DNA of 64,000 nt. Origin: Tenebrio molitor (Eukaryota > Arthropoda > Insecta > Coleoptera > Tenebrionidae). Positions 43,432 to 55,329 of the stretch are shown here, one piece after another; position 1 is the stretch's first letter, and each line of letters opens with the position of its first letter. The notes under the pieces are model-generated. The model was not told the origin of the DNA. It saw nothing but the letters and a program-made list of their open reading frames with translations, and did not search any database. The position numbers and the translations under genes are program-made. The stretch covers positions 13,330,001 through 13,394,000 of the forward strand of contig NC_091048.1 in assembly GCF_963966145.1 (NCBI RefSeq). Direction: 5' to 3'.

Positions 43432-44029
43432 CAGCCAAAATTTGATTGTACAATTCCTTGTCAGAAATATCAACAGAATCGTCATGTTGATTGGCAACGG
43501 GCATCATTGCACATACGACTTGCAAAGTCGCACGCCGTTTATGCGCCCGACATGAACTCGCATGGTTTTTGAGAGAGAATTGTCACATACGAAATTCAAG
43601 AATACAAAAACCAAAATTTGTACGAGAATTGGCAAATGTCGCATGCGCCATTTATCACTCGAAATTGAAGAATAGACCCCCAGCTGAACAAATTGAAAAT
43701 TCTACGATTACTGAAAATCCCATTGTAGAGAATCTAATCCTTCCTGTTATGCCCAAGGCCCAAAATAGACACCCAACAAAATCTTCTAGTGTGTGGCAAG
43801 TACTTGAATGCAAGAAAGTTAGTAGTCTTACTTCAAACGGTAGAAACATTTATTATATGGACCGATATCAGCGAAAAACAATTTTAAATTAAAAAATCTT
43901 TTGCACGATTCTAAAATTATCTCCAGAAATTTTAAAAGTTAACGCAGAATCAAATTATTGAACTAATGCTACCCTTCAATTCAGTTTCACTCGCCTTTTA
44001 AACTAGCCCACTCATGCCCAAAAAATCCC

Positions 44030-44840
44030 AATTTACACACAAACTCCTTTACTGAACTACTAATTTGTTGTATATGTTAGAATTTGTATTAAAATGTTTA
44101 ATTCTTAATTAGTCGTTTTTATTTTTTTTAAATAAGTATCAATTTAAATCAAATTAAAAAAAGAAATAGGCAACTAGGTATACAGAAACTAGTCAGATAT
44201 GCAACTTGTTATACATTAGTTTGACCTAACGCTCGGACAGTGCAACTTGAGCGCGTCTCCGAAAATGTAATCCCACTTGACAGTCTTACTATAGTTTAAT
44301 TGTCTGTGATTTATACCACAGACAATTAAACTATAGTAAGACTGTCAAGTGGGATTACATTTTCGGGGACGCGCTCAAGTGTAATATTTTTAGAATCTTT
44401 TAACATAAATTTTAATTTTGAAATAGTTTTTCTATTATGACTATCGATGTAATATTTTTTTTTTTTTGTCTGGGATTAAGTTCACGAAGTTTGGTGCGTT
44501 GAAAAGTATTTAAAGCTTTGCCTGAGAATTTTGAAGAATGTGGTACGTTCTGGAACAACTTGGAACAACTTCAGGATCAGGAATTGCAACGTGTTCTGCA
44601 GTTTCCATGGTCATTCATTACATCTTCGACTTGTCTGGTGAAAATGTTCTTTTGTGACACTGTGAATTTGGAGTGAACAACTGATGGGGATGGCACGGCA
44701 TATCTATGTAATCTAGTTTTATGAGAACTTGTAAAATAATTTTCTGAAAAATGATCTTGACATATTACTGGATTTTGTAATTTTGAAGGAGGTATTCCAG
44801 AAGTATCTAAAATTTCTATCCATCTTTTTTTTTTATTCAG
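44030..44840 (+). repeat. Large dispersed repeat, copy B (left part), with a 63-bp-arm hairpin
   Basis: Matches copy A parts. At 44245-44380 the arm ACTTGAGCGCGTCTCCGAAA and what follows is repeated inverted almost perfectly around a short loop (ATTTATAC). Copy B is interrupted at 44840 and resumes at 46455 and 49385. Confidence 0.8.
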
Positions 44841-46449
44841 CCGATTTGGGGAAATGAAAAAAGTGTTTTTCTAACACTAATATTATATTATACTGTTTGT
44901 ATGGTGCATTTGAGCTCACACCTTATGTTTCCCATAAAATACGCTTTTCTCTATAAGACACGTCGTCAATAGCAACACGTATAGCTCACACGTATTACTC
45001 AAGTAACATTTTATTCATCATTTTTACAGTAATTATCACAAAAGTGAAATAGTTATTTATGTATTAAGGGCGTAATGAAGGCGTTTGTGGCCCGCGGCGT
45101 GACATTGGGGCTCGAGACGTTAGTCGAGAGCCATAACACCCTAGGGTCACAAACGCTAATTATGCCCGTGGTACATGCAAAATTTTATGTCCGGTCGAAG
45201 TTTTGAATTTTATAATAATTTAGGTAGATTCAATTTTAAAATAACGACGCAAAAATCAGGAAGGTGGAATAAGCCAGTTATTGTTATTACTGTAGTAACG
45301 GCATAAACAAGGGCCATAAAAACTTTTATTTTTCACTTTAGTATAATTGCATGATAACTCCTAGGATACGAAATACGTAAACATGTCCATAACAACCGGG
45401 GAATAAAACAGGGCGTAATAGGAATAAGCGGGCGTAATGAATTCATAACGCCCTCATCAATTCATAATTGCAAAGATGCCAATTTTTTTTTTTTAAGAAC
45501 ACATATAGTGAAAAATAAAATCTTGTATGCACCACGGCGTCACCGAATGATTACGCCCATCAAACGATATCCATCTCTCGGGCTAAAGCCCTCGAGCTGG
45601 ATTCATCGTTCTCCGGGCGTAATCATCGTTGTAACGCCCTTGGTGCATAAATAGCTATTACAGCCCGGAGCTATAATATACTGAATTACGCCCTAAAAAC
45701 TAGTCCATAAGTAGGCAAAAATCGCCCGATCGGACATAAAGTACAATTATTGAATTGGAACTGTCACATTAGCTTCGTGCTCTTGTTCCCAACATCTTCT
45801 TCTTTAACTTCTGCTGTTTCATCCAATGCAAGTGGCCGCCCATCGAAAAATGGCAATCTTTACATTTTCTTCAAATGATTCTTGCCGTAATGTAAATTAA
45901 TTTTTAATGAAGTTCTACACACCTACCTCATATCAAGAAAAGCGAAAATGACATCTTCCGTTACCTCCGTGATGCTTTTTTTATTGTTCCGGCCTTGAAA
46001 CGAAACATACACCTTTTCGTAGGCACTTTTAGACTTCATTGGTAACAAATTGCCCATTTTTTCTTATTTTTTTTGGAACGTTTTGGCACATTTCAACGAT
46101 GAAGATTGTTTTTTTCCAAATTTGTTGGTATTATTACCATAGTACCCACGGCAACCTTGGAATTTTGTCTATTGTGACGCGCCTCGAATAATTTCTGAAT
46201 TTATTAAAATTTCTGATAAGATGTTAGTGTTAGAAAAAATCTTGAAGACAACGCGTGTTTTATAGTTTAAAAATCTCGGTTTATTAAATCCTCGCTCCCT
46301 GCGGTCGCTCTGATTTAAACTACGACCTCGATTTTTAAATCGTCTATAAAAATCCTTGTTGTCTTAATAGCTATTATTTTGGGCACCAATCTTATAAATC
46401 GATCCATAAGAATTTACAACGCATTGGTATTTAATTTTTCCCATTTTCA
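44841..46449. mobile_element. Fold-back composite inserted in copy B
   Basis: TTTTTCTAACACTAA (about 44873) faces TTAGTGTTAGAAAAA (about 46227). Inside are the fold-back 45049-45662, a stretch with no recognised coding (45665-46220) and a hairpin with the tip CCTCGCTCCCTGCGGTCGCTC near 46300 (arms TTTAAAAATC and GATTTTTAAA). Confidence 0.6.
45049..45662. mobile_element. TIR fold-back with two CGAG-type tips
   Basis: Ends TAGTTATTTATGTATTAAGG and, inverted, CCCTTGGTGCATAAATAGCT. The left hairpin tip GGCT-CGAG-AC-GTTA-GT-CGAG-AGCC is at 45109-45132. The right hairpin tip, on the other strand, CGAG-GGC-TTTA-GCC-CGAG, is at 45594-45577. GGGCGTAAT and its complement recur several times. Confidence 0.75.
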
Positions 46450-46511
46450 AATAGATGATTAGTTCTGAAAATAACATTTTTTATAATTACTTTTTTTTCG
46501 AAAGTATCACT

Positions 46512-49373
46512 TACCGAGAAGGTTTATCTCTTTTAGGATCTCCAATCTTTGACCAAGGTTTCAAAAACAATGTCGAAAAAACTATAATTACAGTTGAAAA
46601 TGTTTTAAACAAAGTTGAACTGTTTAACAGACACGTGGCTTATACTTTAATCAAAAACTGTCTTTTCATACCAACATTTAATTTTTTATTAAGAACAACT
46701 CCCTTTTGGAAATTTCCTAATTATGTTAATTCAATTGATTCTTCTTTAAAGTCTTGTTTAGAGAGAATACTTAATTTACGTTTAACCGATATACAATGGC
46801 GTCAGTCCACTTTACCGATTAGATTTGGTGGTCTGGGAATTCGTCGCATTTCCGATATTTGCCTCCCTGCTTTCCTATCTTCAATTAATGGGGTTAAAAA
46901 GCTTGTTTCATTATTATTAAATTCAAAGGATAATGAGCTTATTATTCACCATTATGATGAAGCTTTAGCGAAAGTTGAAGAAATTGGCACTCACGGTCTA
47001 AGTTGTTTCAAAAGCAGTGGTAGATTTTCAAGACACACTGAAATTAATTCCATTATCAACCGGTCTTTAATTTCTATTCATGTGAATTCAACTTTAGAAC
47101 CAAACGGACTGTCTCGGAATGACGGAAAACGCCCAGATGGGATGACTTTAGTACCGTGGATTAAAGGTCAACCTTTGGTTTGGGACGTTACTGTAGATAC
47201 ACTTGCAGACAGTCACGTATTGAAATCATCTGAAATCTCAGGTTTTGCCGCTGAAATGGCTTGCAAACACAAACATAGCAAATATAGTTCAATCATTTCG
47301 TCAAACTACGTGTTTAAAGGTTTAGCATTTGAAACGTTAGGCCTTGGTGCAAAGAAGCCATCGATTTCATTAAGAAATTCCTTTTCGAGAGTGTAGTGAC
47401 CCAGTTTAAAATTTAAATTTTAATTCTCGGTATCGCCACGGGAGCGCGCCAAATGGGAACGTACTAGCGGCTAGACTCGGTAGTAAGGGATGGGGTTGGT
47501 AATCCTGGGGAGTTGGCAACAGGGAAAGCGGAAATATAGCGGGGGTAAAGGGCTCTCTCGGGCGCGTGGTTGAAGGGGGGAGGTCACTTTTGTTTGGTTT
47601 TTCGAAACGAACACACCGTGCGAAGCACGAGCAATTTCTCAAATTTGTAAGTTAAATCTAAATCAATTACACTACCGTCCCGAGTAGATATTTTGTGTCC
47701 CCGTGAGGAACCCGACATTTTAATCCACCTGGGTAATTTATCCCACGTTCGTTGCCTTTTTGTTTTTTTGTTTTTGGGACCAGGACCACGTGGTAAGGGT
47801 ATGTTGTAGATTTCACTTTGTTGCATGCTGTTTCTTTAAGAAGCGTCCAATTGTTAATTTTAAGCGTTATCCCTAAGTTTCTCCCGGGAGGTTCATTTTT
47901 TTAGCAATCTGGTAATTTCGAAAATTCGGAGCCGTCGTCCGAACCGCGTGCGTCCATTTTATTTTTTTCTTTCACTAACATTTTCTAACGGTACTCGATC
48001 CGCCATTTTCTTTTTGTTTAACATTACCAGCGATTATTGGATTCGTGATTTATGTGATGATGTTATACTGATATTTGTGCCATTTAAAGTGGTTTTATTT
48101 TATCGTTATTTAACTTTGCGCTTGGTTCTCTTTTATTTGATCATTGTTTAATGTTGCGCTTTGTTTTGTTTATTTTATCATTGTTTAATGTTACGTTGTG
48201 GTTTGTTGAATTCTCGCTTCGTTTAATGTTACTCTTTGTTCGATTGAATTAAACTCGGGTTTTCTTTATGTTGTTGTTAAGCACCGCTGGATTTCGGAAG
48301 AGTTAAAGTTTAATGTTGCAAGTGCGCCACCATGGGAGTTAGGTTTCAATCAGGAAGTCGTGGGGTTGTCTAGTAAATTTCTGTGGAGGCCACGGTTAAG
48401 TTATGGCCGTTAGCGGAGGCGGACCTGCTCGATGCGGCTCTGGGATGCTGACGTGAAACCTCCGTCGCGGTTCTAGAGATCTTAGGTTCTTGTCGGTAAA
48501 CGGTTGGTTGGGGAAGGCGGAGCAAGCTCTGCTCGAAGCGGCTTGGGAAGCTCATCGTACAACCCCGAGGCGCTCTGTCACTCTTTCTTGGTCGGTGAAA
48601 TAGCCCGACGTTCATTACTAACCCGAGTATCTAGAAACGTCGCTGGTCTCAAGCCGATTCAGATGATTCTTCTGAGTCCCCTCGCGACCGAGAGTTTGTT
48701 ACCTCCAGCTCTAAGCTCCCGTTGGCGTACCTTGACCGCGTAGTTCCAAATTAAACATTGTTTTGCCATTAACCGAATTGTAAAATATGAGTAATACCTG
48801 GGATACGGTTTTTTGAAGAGGGTTTTTCATCCGTCCCTGTCTGTAATAACTGCACCATAATCTGTTCACTTGTTTTGCAAGCTTTAACCTGTCATTTTGT
48901 CTGTTATGTACCCGTTTTCCGTTATTTTAAATATTGTTGCATTCATCTTGTCATTTATATTTGTGATGTACTCAACTAGTTAATATCTTGTACCTCGGTA
49001 ATCTTAGTTTCTGTCTTTTTGGATTCGTTTCATTTTTTTTTTCATCAAAGTTATTACAGGCATTTTTAATAAAATGTATTTTGCGTCCCTCACCAGTGTG
49101 TTTTATTTGCGGCACTCTTCCAACTGGAACCCTCATCGTTTGCATTCCGAACCTTTTTCCGCCAAAAAAAAAACAACGTAGGGCTCCTCCGATTCGATGA
49201 CGATCACGATCACATTTGTTACCGTTTGGCGCAGGTTAGAATATTTGGCGGAAAAAGTAATGTATTCAGATCATTACAAGAGGATTTCCTTTGCCATTCA
49301 ACTTGAAAACGCTGCAAGCATTCGGGGCACTTTTCCAGATTCCGCAATATTATCGGAAATTATTGTACTATAA
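46512..49373 (+). pseudogene. Retroelement with PD-(D/E)XK-like end, second plus-strand copy, split by a solo LTR
   Basis: The same family as 33433-34815: LLGSPIFDQGF, FLLRTTPFWKFPNYV, LPIRFGGLGIRRIS, then an internal deletion of about 90 residues (the Cys knuckle is lost) to HGLSCFKSSGRFSRHTEIN, GKRPDGMTLVPWIKGQ and WDVTVDTLADSHVL, ending LAFETLG with a 1-base slip. The reading is cut at 47391 by an LTR and resumes at 49283 with ISFAIQLENAASIRGTF to a stop at 49371-49373. The first 20 codons of the open frame (46455-46511) belong to the host repeat. Confidence 0.7.
47392..49278 (+). mobile_element. Solo LTR, 1.9 kb, inside the retroelement gene
   Basis: TGTAGTGAC to ATTACA with the duplication AGAG (47388-47391, 49279-49282). 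Counting AGAG once brings the interrupted reading frame back into register. Same family as 2849-4767, but this copy has about 230 bp of extra T-rich direct repeats (TTTAATGTTAC units, about 48060-48280). AATAAA at 49068-49073. Confidence 0.85.
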
Positions 49374-49384
49374 AACAAAAAGGT

Positions 49385-49690
49385 TTCGACACCGCAGGTA
49401 GAAGAGAATCGGAATTAGTATAAAAGTCGTTTTGGAGTGATTTATAGTTTTTATTGTAACAAAATCGATTAAGAAATTATTGACAACAATAAATTTATAT
49501 ACATTTTTGAAACGAACAAATTTGATTTTTTGAATAAATCAAATTTCCCGCTGTCAACGTAAATAGCCGATTCATTATCGACTAAATACGGTTATTTAGT
49601 TCGGCCCTACGCTAGCGTTGCGCTAGCATCGCCCACGTCTCCTAGGTTTTATATGGACTTTAACAGTCTTAATTCATTATTGGTCTGTGG
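49385..49690 (+). repeat. Large dispersed repeat, copy B (right end)
   Basis: Matches 40860-41140 (CGCAGGTAGAAGAG, TTTCCCGCTGTCAACGTAAA, TTCGGCCCTACGCTAG). Confidence 0.75.
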
Positions 49691-50401
49691 ATACCGTGAT
49701 TTAAAATCAACCGACAGGGCAAAAAGTGCACATTTGTTCGGAGCAATATAGTGCCCGCGGGATATTTGTACGAACCACTAAGGGCAATATATTGCCCATC
49801 GGGAGCGAACGTGTTAATATAATCTTTGGGTCATTGTAAAAAAAAGTACGGTAACAAAGCTAATACTTATCGCATGATTCGCATGCAACCAAATATACAC
49901 TTAACATTTATATCTATTTAATTTAAATATAATTATGTATTATATTCGCGGATCGGTGGCGCTAATCACTAATCAGTTTGTATTCTGGAAATTATCTTGC
50001 CAAAAATAACGCTACCTAATTTTTTAAATCTGATAAATTTCCCAATTTTCACTCAAACATTTTTTGGACATTTTTATTCAAAGGCGCTAAATCTCTCGGG
50101 CCTAACCAGAATAAAAGTGCCCCAATTCAACTCATAAAATTGTCAAAGCAAAAAGTTTTCGTGAAATTGAAAAATTTATCCGATAAAAAAATTAGGTCTT
50201 GTTATTTTAACTTCGATAAAATTTTGTGAACAAAATTATTATGGGGATTAATGACGTTTTTGACAGTTCAATTATTATTTGACAAGCTAAGCCATACGTT
50301 TTTAATACTTTTGACCAGAAATTTTTTGAAACATACGGTATATGCATTAGCTTGAGACAACAAAAATTACTAAATATAAATATTATTAAATTTATAATTA
50401 A
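49691..50401. other. No gene recognised
   Basis: AT-rich. A short tandem phrase (GGGCAATATATTGCCC and relatives) occurs at about 49740-49800. Confidence 0.4.
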
Positions 50402-51696
50402 CCGGCTTTTACCCGCGGCTTCGCCCGCAAATTTCAGAATGTTTTAAAATTATTTTTGTACTTTCATGTATTGTGATAAAAACAGTAATTTCAATATGAA
50501 GTTTGTCTTTTTTACGAAGAATAATTAGAACTTTACTGTAGACTACTTTTTTGGACTTCTTACTAAATCACCAATTTATGTGAGAGTTTACCTACTTGGA
50601 TAAGTTTATAGCACCAAAAAGATACATAATCACACTTAGTATGTATATCCTACCCACACAGTTGTCGCATACATTTTCGTACATAGTTGCCATATTTATC
50701 CACAATCATTTTGAATCACCCAATATAAGAAGCATTTATTTTAAAACAACACGTAAGAATACATTTTTAAAATAACAGAGCTTATTCTAAGGCTTTCGGG
50801 TATACAACATTTTTAGTTTTCCCTCCTGGCGCATAATTATCGTATGATCAAAAAGTCTTTGGATCGCGATAGCAATGAAATGTAAAAACCATCTATAGAA
50901 TTATTTACTTCTACTGCCCGTAGTTTTTATTGTACTTCAAAATAGCGCTAATTTGTCACGGAACTCATTTAAACATAAACGAGGCGAATAAACCCAATTA
51001 CCATTTTAACCACGGTTTCCACTACTGTACACGGTGTTTATAAATGTCTGTGATTGCGGTTTGCCATGAAATTAGATTCATACAAATGGTAACCAGTACC
51101 ATGGCCAACTGTATCAAAACGCTAAGCGCTAATTATGGCCGTAAGAAAAATTGTTCTTGACATTTAAAAAAATCGTACGTACAGTAGAGACTTCAAATGA
51201 CGATTATTTGAACTAAAGGACAACGAATGACAAACGACTTTTTTCTGTTATTGGTTATGTCCATGTCAAAATAAATTAACTGCAAGTGTTAACTGCATCC
51301 GGTAGCAAAATAATAAAAATAGTAAAAGTATAAAATAAGAAACATACATATAATAGGTAAGGTGTTCTGTCAATAGCTTTAAAAACCAAAAAAAACGAAC
51401 TTCAATTGCTTCAAAATATCAGACATAACCTCAAATTGTTAAGTTTAAAGGAAAATACATAAGGGAGGAACTGACACAGGATGAGATCCTAAATTTGTAA
51501 TAAAAGCTTTAAAAATGTATCGATACGTTTATTAGTAAAAGCAAAACGCGGTACTCTGTATAGCAATCAGAGTGCTGTAGTGTTGTGAAAACAAGTATCC
51601 TTTTTTTGAACATCCAGTGTTTAAGAAATATATATATATATTCGTATGAAGAAAATTACAATTAAAATTCGAAATTCATAAAATAATTATGGTAAA

Positions 51697-51842
51697 TTAT
51701 ATGTTTTTAATTTGTTGTAGCCAATTTAGGGCGTCTTCGGTAAGTAGATGTAGTTTGGAGAAACCTTGCTGGAATTTAGTAAGGGGACATTCTTCCACAA
51801 TGTGTTGGATGGTTTCTTTTTCTGCACCGTTTAAGAAATAAA
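51697..51842 (-). pseudogene. LINE protein C-terminal tail
   Basis: FLNGAEKETIQHIVEECPLT then TEDALNWLQQIKNI and a stop at 51697-51699. The H..EECP block is typical of the end of RTE/Jockey-like polyproteins. A fragment only. Confidence 0.55.
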
Positions 51843-52007
51843 ATTCAGGAACTTGAGGTTATATTAGAAATCAGTAAATTTGATATTTTATGTTTCGAAG
51901 AACACTGGCTGGTTGAGTCTGAGGCGAATTGTTTTAGAGTGGGTAGTTATTCAATAGCTGAATACTCTGCTAGAAAAAATCACAAGCTCACAGAGCGAGT
52001 CGAATAA
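51843..52007 (+). pseudogene. LINE endonuclease fragment, head-to-head with the previous one
   Basis: IQELEVILEISKFDILCFEE then HWLVESEANCFRVG, like the early part of an AP-type endonuclease (DI.c..E.W). Stops at 52005-52007. Confidence 0.5.
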
Positions 52008-52202
52008 TACTGGCGAGGCAGTAAAGGCCCTAACGGACGTGTATTGTACAATAGTTTTTGTAATATCTCTACGATTCGTTCACAATTATCTTTTTCAAAT
52101 AAATGTTTTTCAACGCCATCGAAAAAACCTAATGATTAAAAAGTGTGCGGAGGACGTCGTCATGTCAACCGTTGTTTGTGAAAAAAAAATGTTTCAATGT
52201 TG

Positions 52203-52517
52203 TTTGTCCGATTTGTTCAACGCTTAACTTTCCGTTGAAAATAAATAAATGAAATCAATAAAAAATCGCAATCAAGATAGTCATCGTTATTGCCTGCAAA
52301 ATCGCGCTTGTGTTAGTGTTAAAATTGTGAAGCATCATCTTCGATCTTGTCTACATTTGCTGCTGTTTGTCAGATTTGTTCAACACTTTAACTTTCCGTT
52401 GAAAATAAACGACTGAAATCAATAAAAAATCGCGATCAAGATAGATATTCCCGATGTCCGGATGGCCGCAGAGCAAGTGAGGTCATCGTTATTCCCTGCA
52501 AAATCGCGCTTGTGTTG
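52203..52517 (+). repeat. Two-copy direct repeat
   Basis: GATTTGTTCAAC..TTAACTTTCCGTTGAAAAT and AATCAATAAAAAATCGC occur at 52203 and 52364. TCATCGTTATTGCCTGCAAA recurs at 52282 and 52484. Spacing is 161 and 202 bp. Confidence 0.75.
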
Positions 52518-53394
52518 CACAATTTTTACAGATTTTGGTTTCATTGTTCTTTGGCTTGTTACTGACAATCATGCATCAAATGTAGCTTAATTTAAAAATC
52601 TTTGCAGCGGAACGTTAAAAATCATATTGACCATCCATTCCTAACCTTTTTTCCCACTATTACTATTTTAAGTTTTGATTAATGTCATTGTGACAATTTC
52701 TTTTTCAAATCAGTTCTTAATGTTAATTTAGGGGGTGCCACTGTACGTACGCTCCACGGCCTACTCGACGGGAACACTTTTTCAAACCAAGTGGGACGGC
52801 CATAATAAGCGCCTAACGTTTTGATACAGTTGGCCATGTCAGTACTATAATAAATTTGAGGTTAAGTGTAATCTGACAACAAATGTCAGTGCAAAATGTC
52901 AATGCCATCAATGTTTTACCCTTTTACCAATAAAGTGATGGCCGTAGTATAAGTGGTAGGTAAACGTGAAATAGACTTATCCATTTCAGGCAGATTTGAT
53001 TTCAGTCAAGTCTGTCTTAAGTCAGGTTGAAAAAGAATGAAGGTTAGAGGAGGAACCATCTCTAAAAACAACCAGGATTCATCTGGTCCGGATGATAGCA
53101 CCCTAGAAGGGCTTAGGGTTACTAGATGAACATACGAATGGTCAGAAAAGCAAACGAGAGCAGAGGAGCAGATCAGTGGATTCAAAACAAGGGTAGGCGG
53201 GACTCTAAAGTTCTGGAAAGACAACCAAACTAAGGGAAGAAACCCCTAAAAAAAATAATTTCGCCCTTCAGGCTAGGGGTTGAGCCATCAGGACATTGGT
53301 AGTCGTGAAAAATATCAATAGCTAAAACTCAATTATCCTCAAAACCAGGACGCATCAAAACGAAAACAGACCCTGAACGATAAATGGTTTATGA

Positions 53395-53955
53395 ATTTTA
53401 ATTGTTGGAATTGGAATGTTCATGGAATACCGATCAAGAAAGAGACAAGTTTTCCAAGAACGAAATGAGTGAAGTACAGTTGCGGCCAAATAAAACTGGG
53501 CAGCAATTTTTTCTGTTGTAAATCGAAATTAAATATTAAATCACCTGAAAAATCATCTCCTAGGAGATAACATAAAAAACTATTTTTCAAATTGACATCA
53601 TGCGTCACTGTTATGTTGTGTCACAGGTATGGGTATCTGGTTACCAGAGAAACTCATTTTAAAAGCCTGAATAACCAAAATTTATAAAGATGACATAAAA
53701 TGTCAATTTAGTGGTCGCTTTTATTTGGCCGCAACTGTACATGGGAGACCCAGTTTAGTCGAACTAGAAAGAAGATATCAAATAGACTTAGCCGTTCTGA
53801 GTGAGAACAAGCAAAAAGGAACGAACGCTGAGTACAGCGAAAATTATGGTTTTGTGTATAGCGGTATAGACAAACACAAAAGTAAAAGGTGGAGTGACCA
53901 CCTGCTAGAAAAAAAAATAGAACCCGACATATTTGAAATGTTTAATAAATTTTAA
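53395..53955 (+). pseudogene. LINE endonuclease N-terminus, split by a MITE
   Basis: Before the MITE: NWNVHGIPIKKE (53410-53450). After it: LVELERRYQIDLAVLSENKQ and YGFVYSGIDKHKSKRW, ending with a stop at 53953-53955. This is the AP-endonuclease opening of an RTE-type LINE (ID..VLSE). No catalytic His or reverse transcriptase. The preceding 53000-53390 may be its 5' untranslated region. Confidence 0.5.
53477..53737. mobile_element. 261-bp MITE, CAGTTGCGGCC ends, TA duplication
   Basis: CAGTTGCGGCCAAATAAAA is inverted at the right end. TA at 53475-53476 and 53738-53739. Tc1/mariner-like. Confidence 0.9.
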
Positions 53956-55329
53956 AGGCTATAAACACGCTGTAGTATGATTTAATAATAAAAATTTTAT
54001 GTTCTCTTTGAAACATTTTGAATTATAACCTGCTAACTTGAAAGTTGTCAAGTAAATGTCAAAAATAATTGAAATAAATGATTTCATAGATAGCTTGTTA
54101 ATTCCACGGCAACCCTGATCCAAAGACTTTTTGATCATACGATATATAATTGTTAAGGTGTGCCTACCCGTGAACAGGCCACATATAGCTGACCGTGGAA
54201 AAACAGAGTTTTTCCAGATTAATTCCTGCTACTGTCCTTGCCCTTTATTTATTTTGATTGCGAATGCCAATCGGACGGGGAATTGCAGCCGTTTAAAATC
54301 AAAAGGCATATCATTTGGGATTATCGGAATGCGCGAAATGAAGACGATTTCACCCCTAGAGTTCCCTGTTAAAATAGTTGTCTCTATGATATTGGGCCTA
54401 AGGGTTTTAACGCATAGTCTTGTACCGTTACACAATTTCGGTGGATCGATGTTGCGTAATAGTAAATGTTATGGGCGTTCCAACCTTTACTTCTAGTATG
54501 TGTGGCGGCATTCCAGGTAGCTCTAGAGAATTAAAAAATTCTGTTGGATACACTACAGCCTGTTCATTATCAGTTACTGTATCAATCGATGTGTAAATCG
54601 TGGCAGAGGCGGGAAGTGTATTTTGTATATCTTTATGTTAATGTTGTTGACGCTGTCATTTTTTGTCGCCAAAATAGCACGTTCACACAGCCACGGGTGG
54701 TTTAGAATTTAGTAATTATTTACAATGTCCGGAAACACTTTGTCGATCAGATCTTCAACAGAGAGTACGACGTTGCAAAAATCTTCCGGAAAAGTGATAA
54801 AGCCGGTTACTGGATCGATAGAGAGCAGTGCTTCGCGAATGTATTCGCAGTTGTATCGTTCAGTAAATTAACTCGCATATTGGTGAGCAGCGTTCGCTTT
54901 TCGATACTATCCAATAGAAACGATGCTTAGAGACATGCGTTTAGTTCATCTGCCGGTGTCTCCGCTGAATTACCGGTAATGTCTGCCGAAAATCTTCTGC
55001 CAAAACAACAACTGCCCCACCCATAATTTGGTTTTTCCCTCTAAAGTCCCTTATGGTGCGGTAAAGAGCTTCTAGCGCTTTCTTATGTGCCATGTGCACT
55101 CGTTCCAAACAATAACTTTGCACAGTTGTAATAATTTCGCTTTTCCGGAGCCTTTGCTAATGTTGCATATAGGAATCTCCCATTGGGCAAAATTTAATGG
55201 TAATTTTAGAGTATAATGAGCCGTGCGACCTCCTTTTAAAAGCGTGGATGCTATTCCTGACGATGCAACGGGAAGAGCGATTTCGTTCTTCGTTCGAATT
55301 TCTGCGAGCAATAAATTGATTAAAAATGT

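Larger units (their letters stand above)
42495..43680. mobile_element. PIF/Harbinger-like element, 1,186 bp, 3-bp CAG duplication
   Basis: Inverted ends GGGGTCTATTCTTCAATTTC, flanked by CAG (42492-42494, 43681-43683). THAP copy 1 supplies the empty site. It keeps remnants of both Harbinger genes on opposite strands. Subterminal TCGCACAC motifs repeat near both ends. Confidence 0.8.
42230..43892 (+). pseudogene. THAP-domain transposase-like relic, copy 2
   Basis: The same protein as copy 1 with its own damage: FKFQKLEEQRKRWIEALG, FIFEKHFSNNFF (the CxxH Cys is Phe) and YALPSIFLREEKQTSINNV. It then reads RPAEQIENSTITENPIVEN after an inserted Harbinger-like element (42495-43680). The outer sequence is nearly identical to copy 1, so the two are sister copies. 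Confidence 0.65.
51100..52838. mobile_element. Inner inverted-end element
   Basis: CATGGCCAACTGTATCAAAA at 51100-51142 is matched inverted at 52796-52838, with the outer end GGCCAT toward the interior on both sides. Nested in the 3.3-kb element. Confidence 0.6.
50840..54142. mobile_element. 3.3-kb TIR element inserted at TA in the helicase gene
   Basis: Inverted ends of 26 bp (TCGTATGATCAAAAAGTCTT, ending GGATC), TA at 50838-50839 and 54143-54144. The helicase frame is continuous across the TA. It has no transposase of its own, only other relics, so it is a non-autonomous carrier. Confidence 0.75.

Noticed and set aside
40600..44700. CTGATGG words that recall a hammerhead ribozyme core
   Set aside because: Neither site (about 40605, 44683) has the full CTGATGA box with a GAAA box and closing stems in a workable order.
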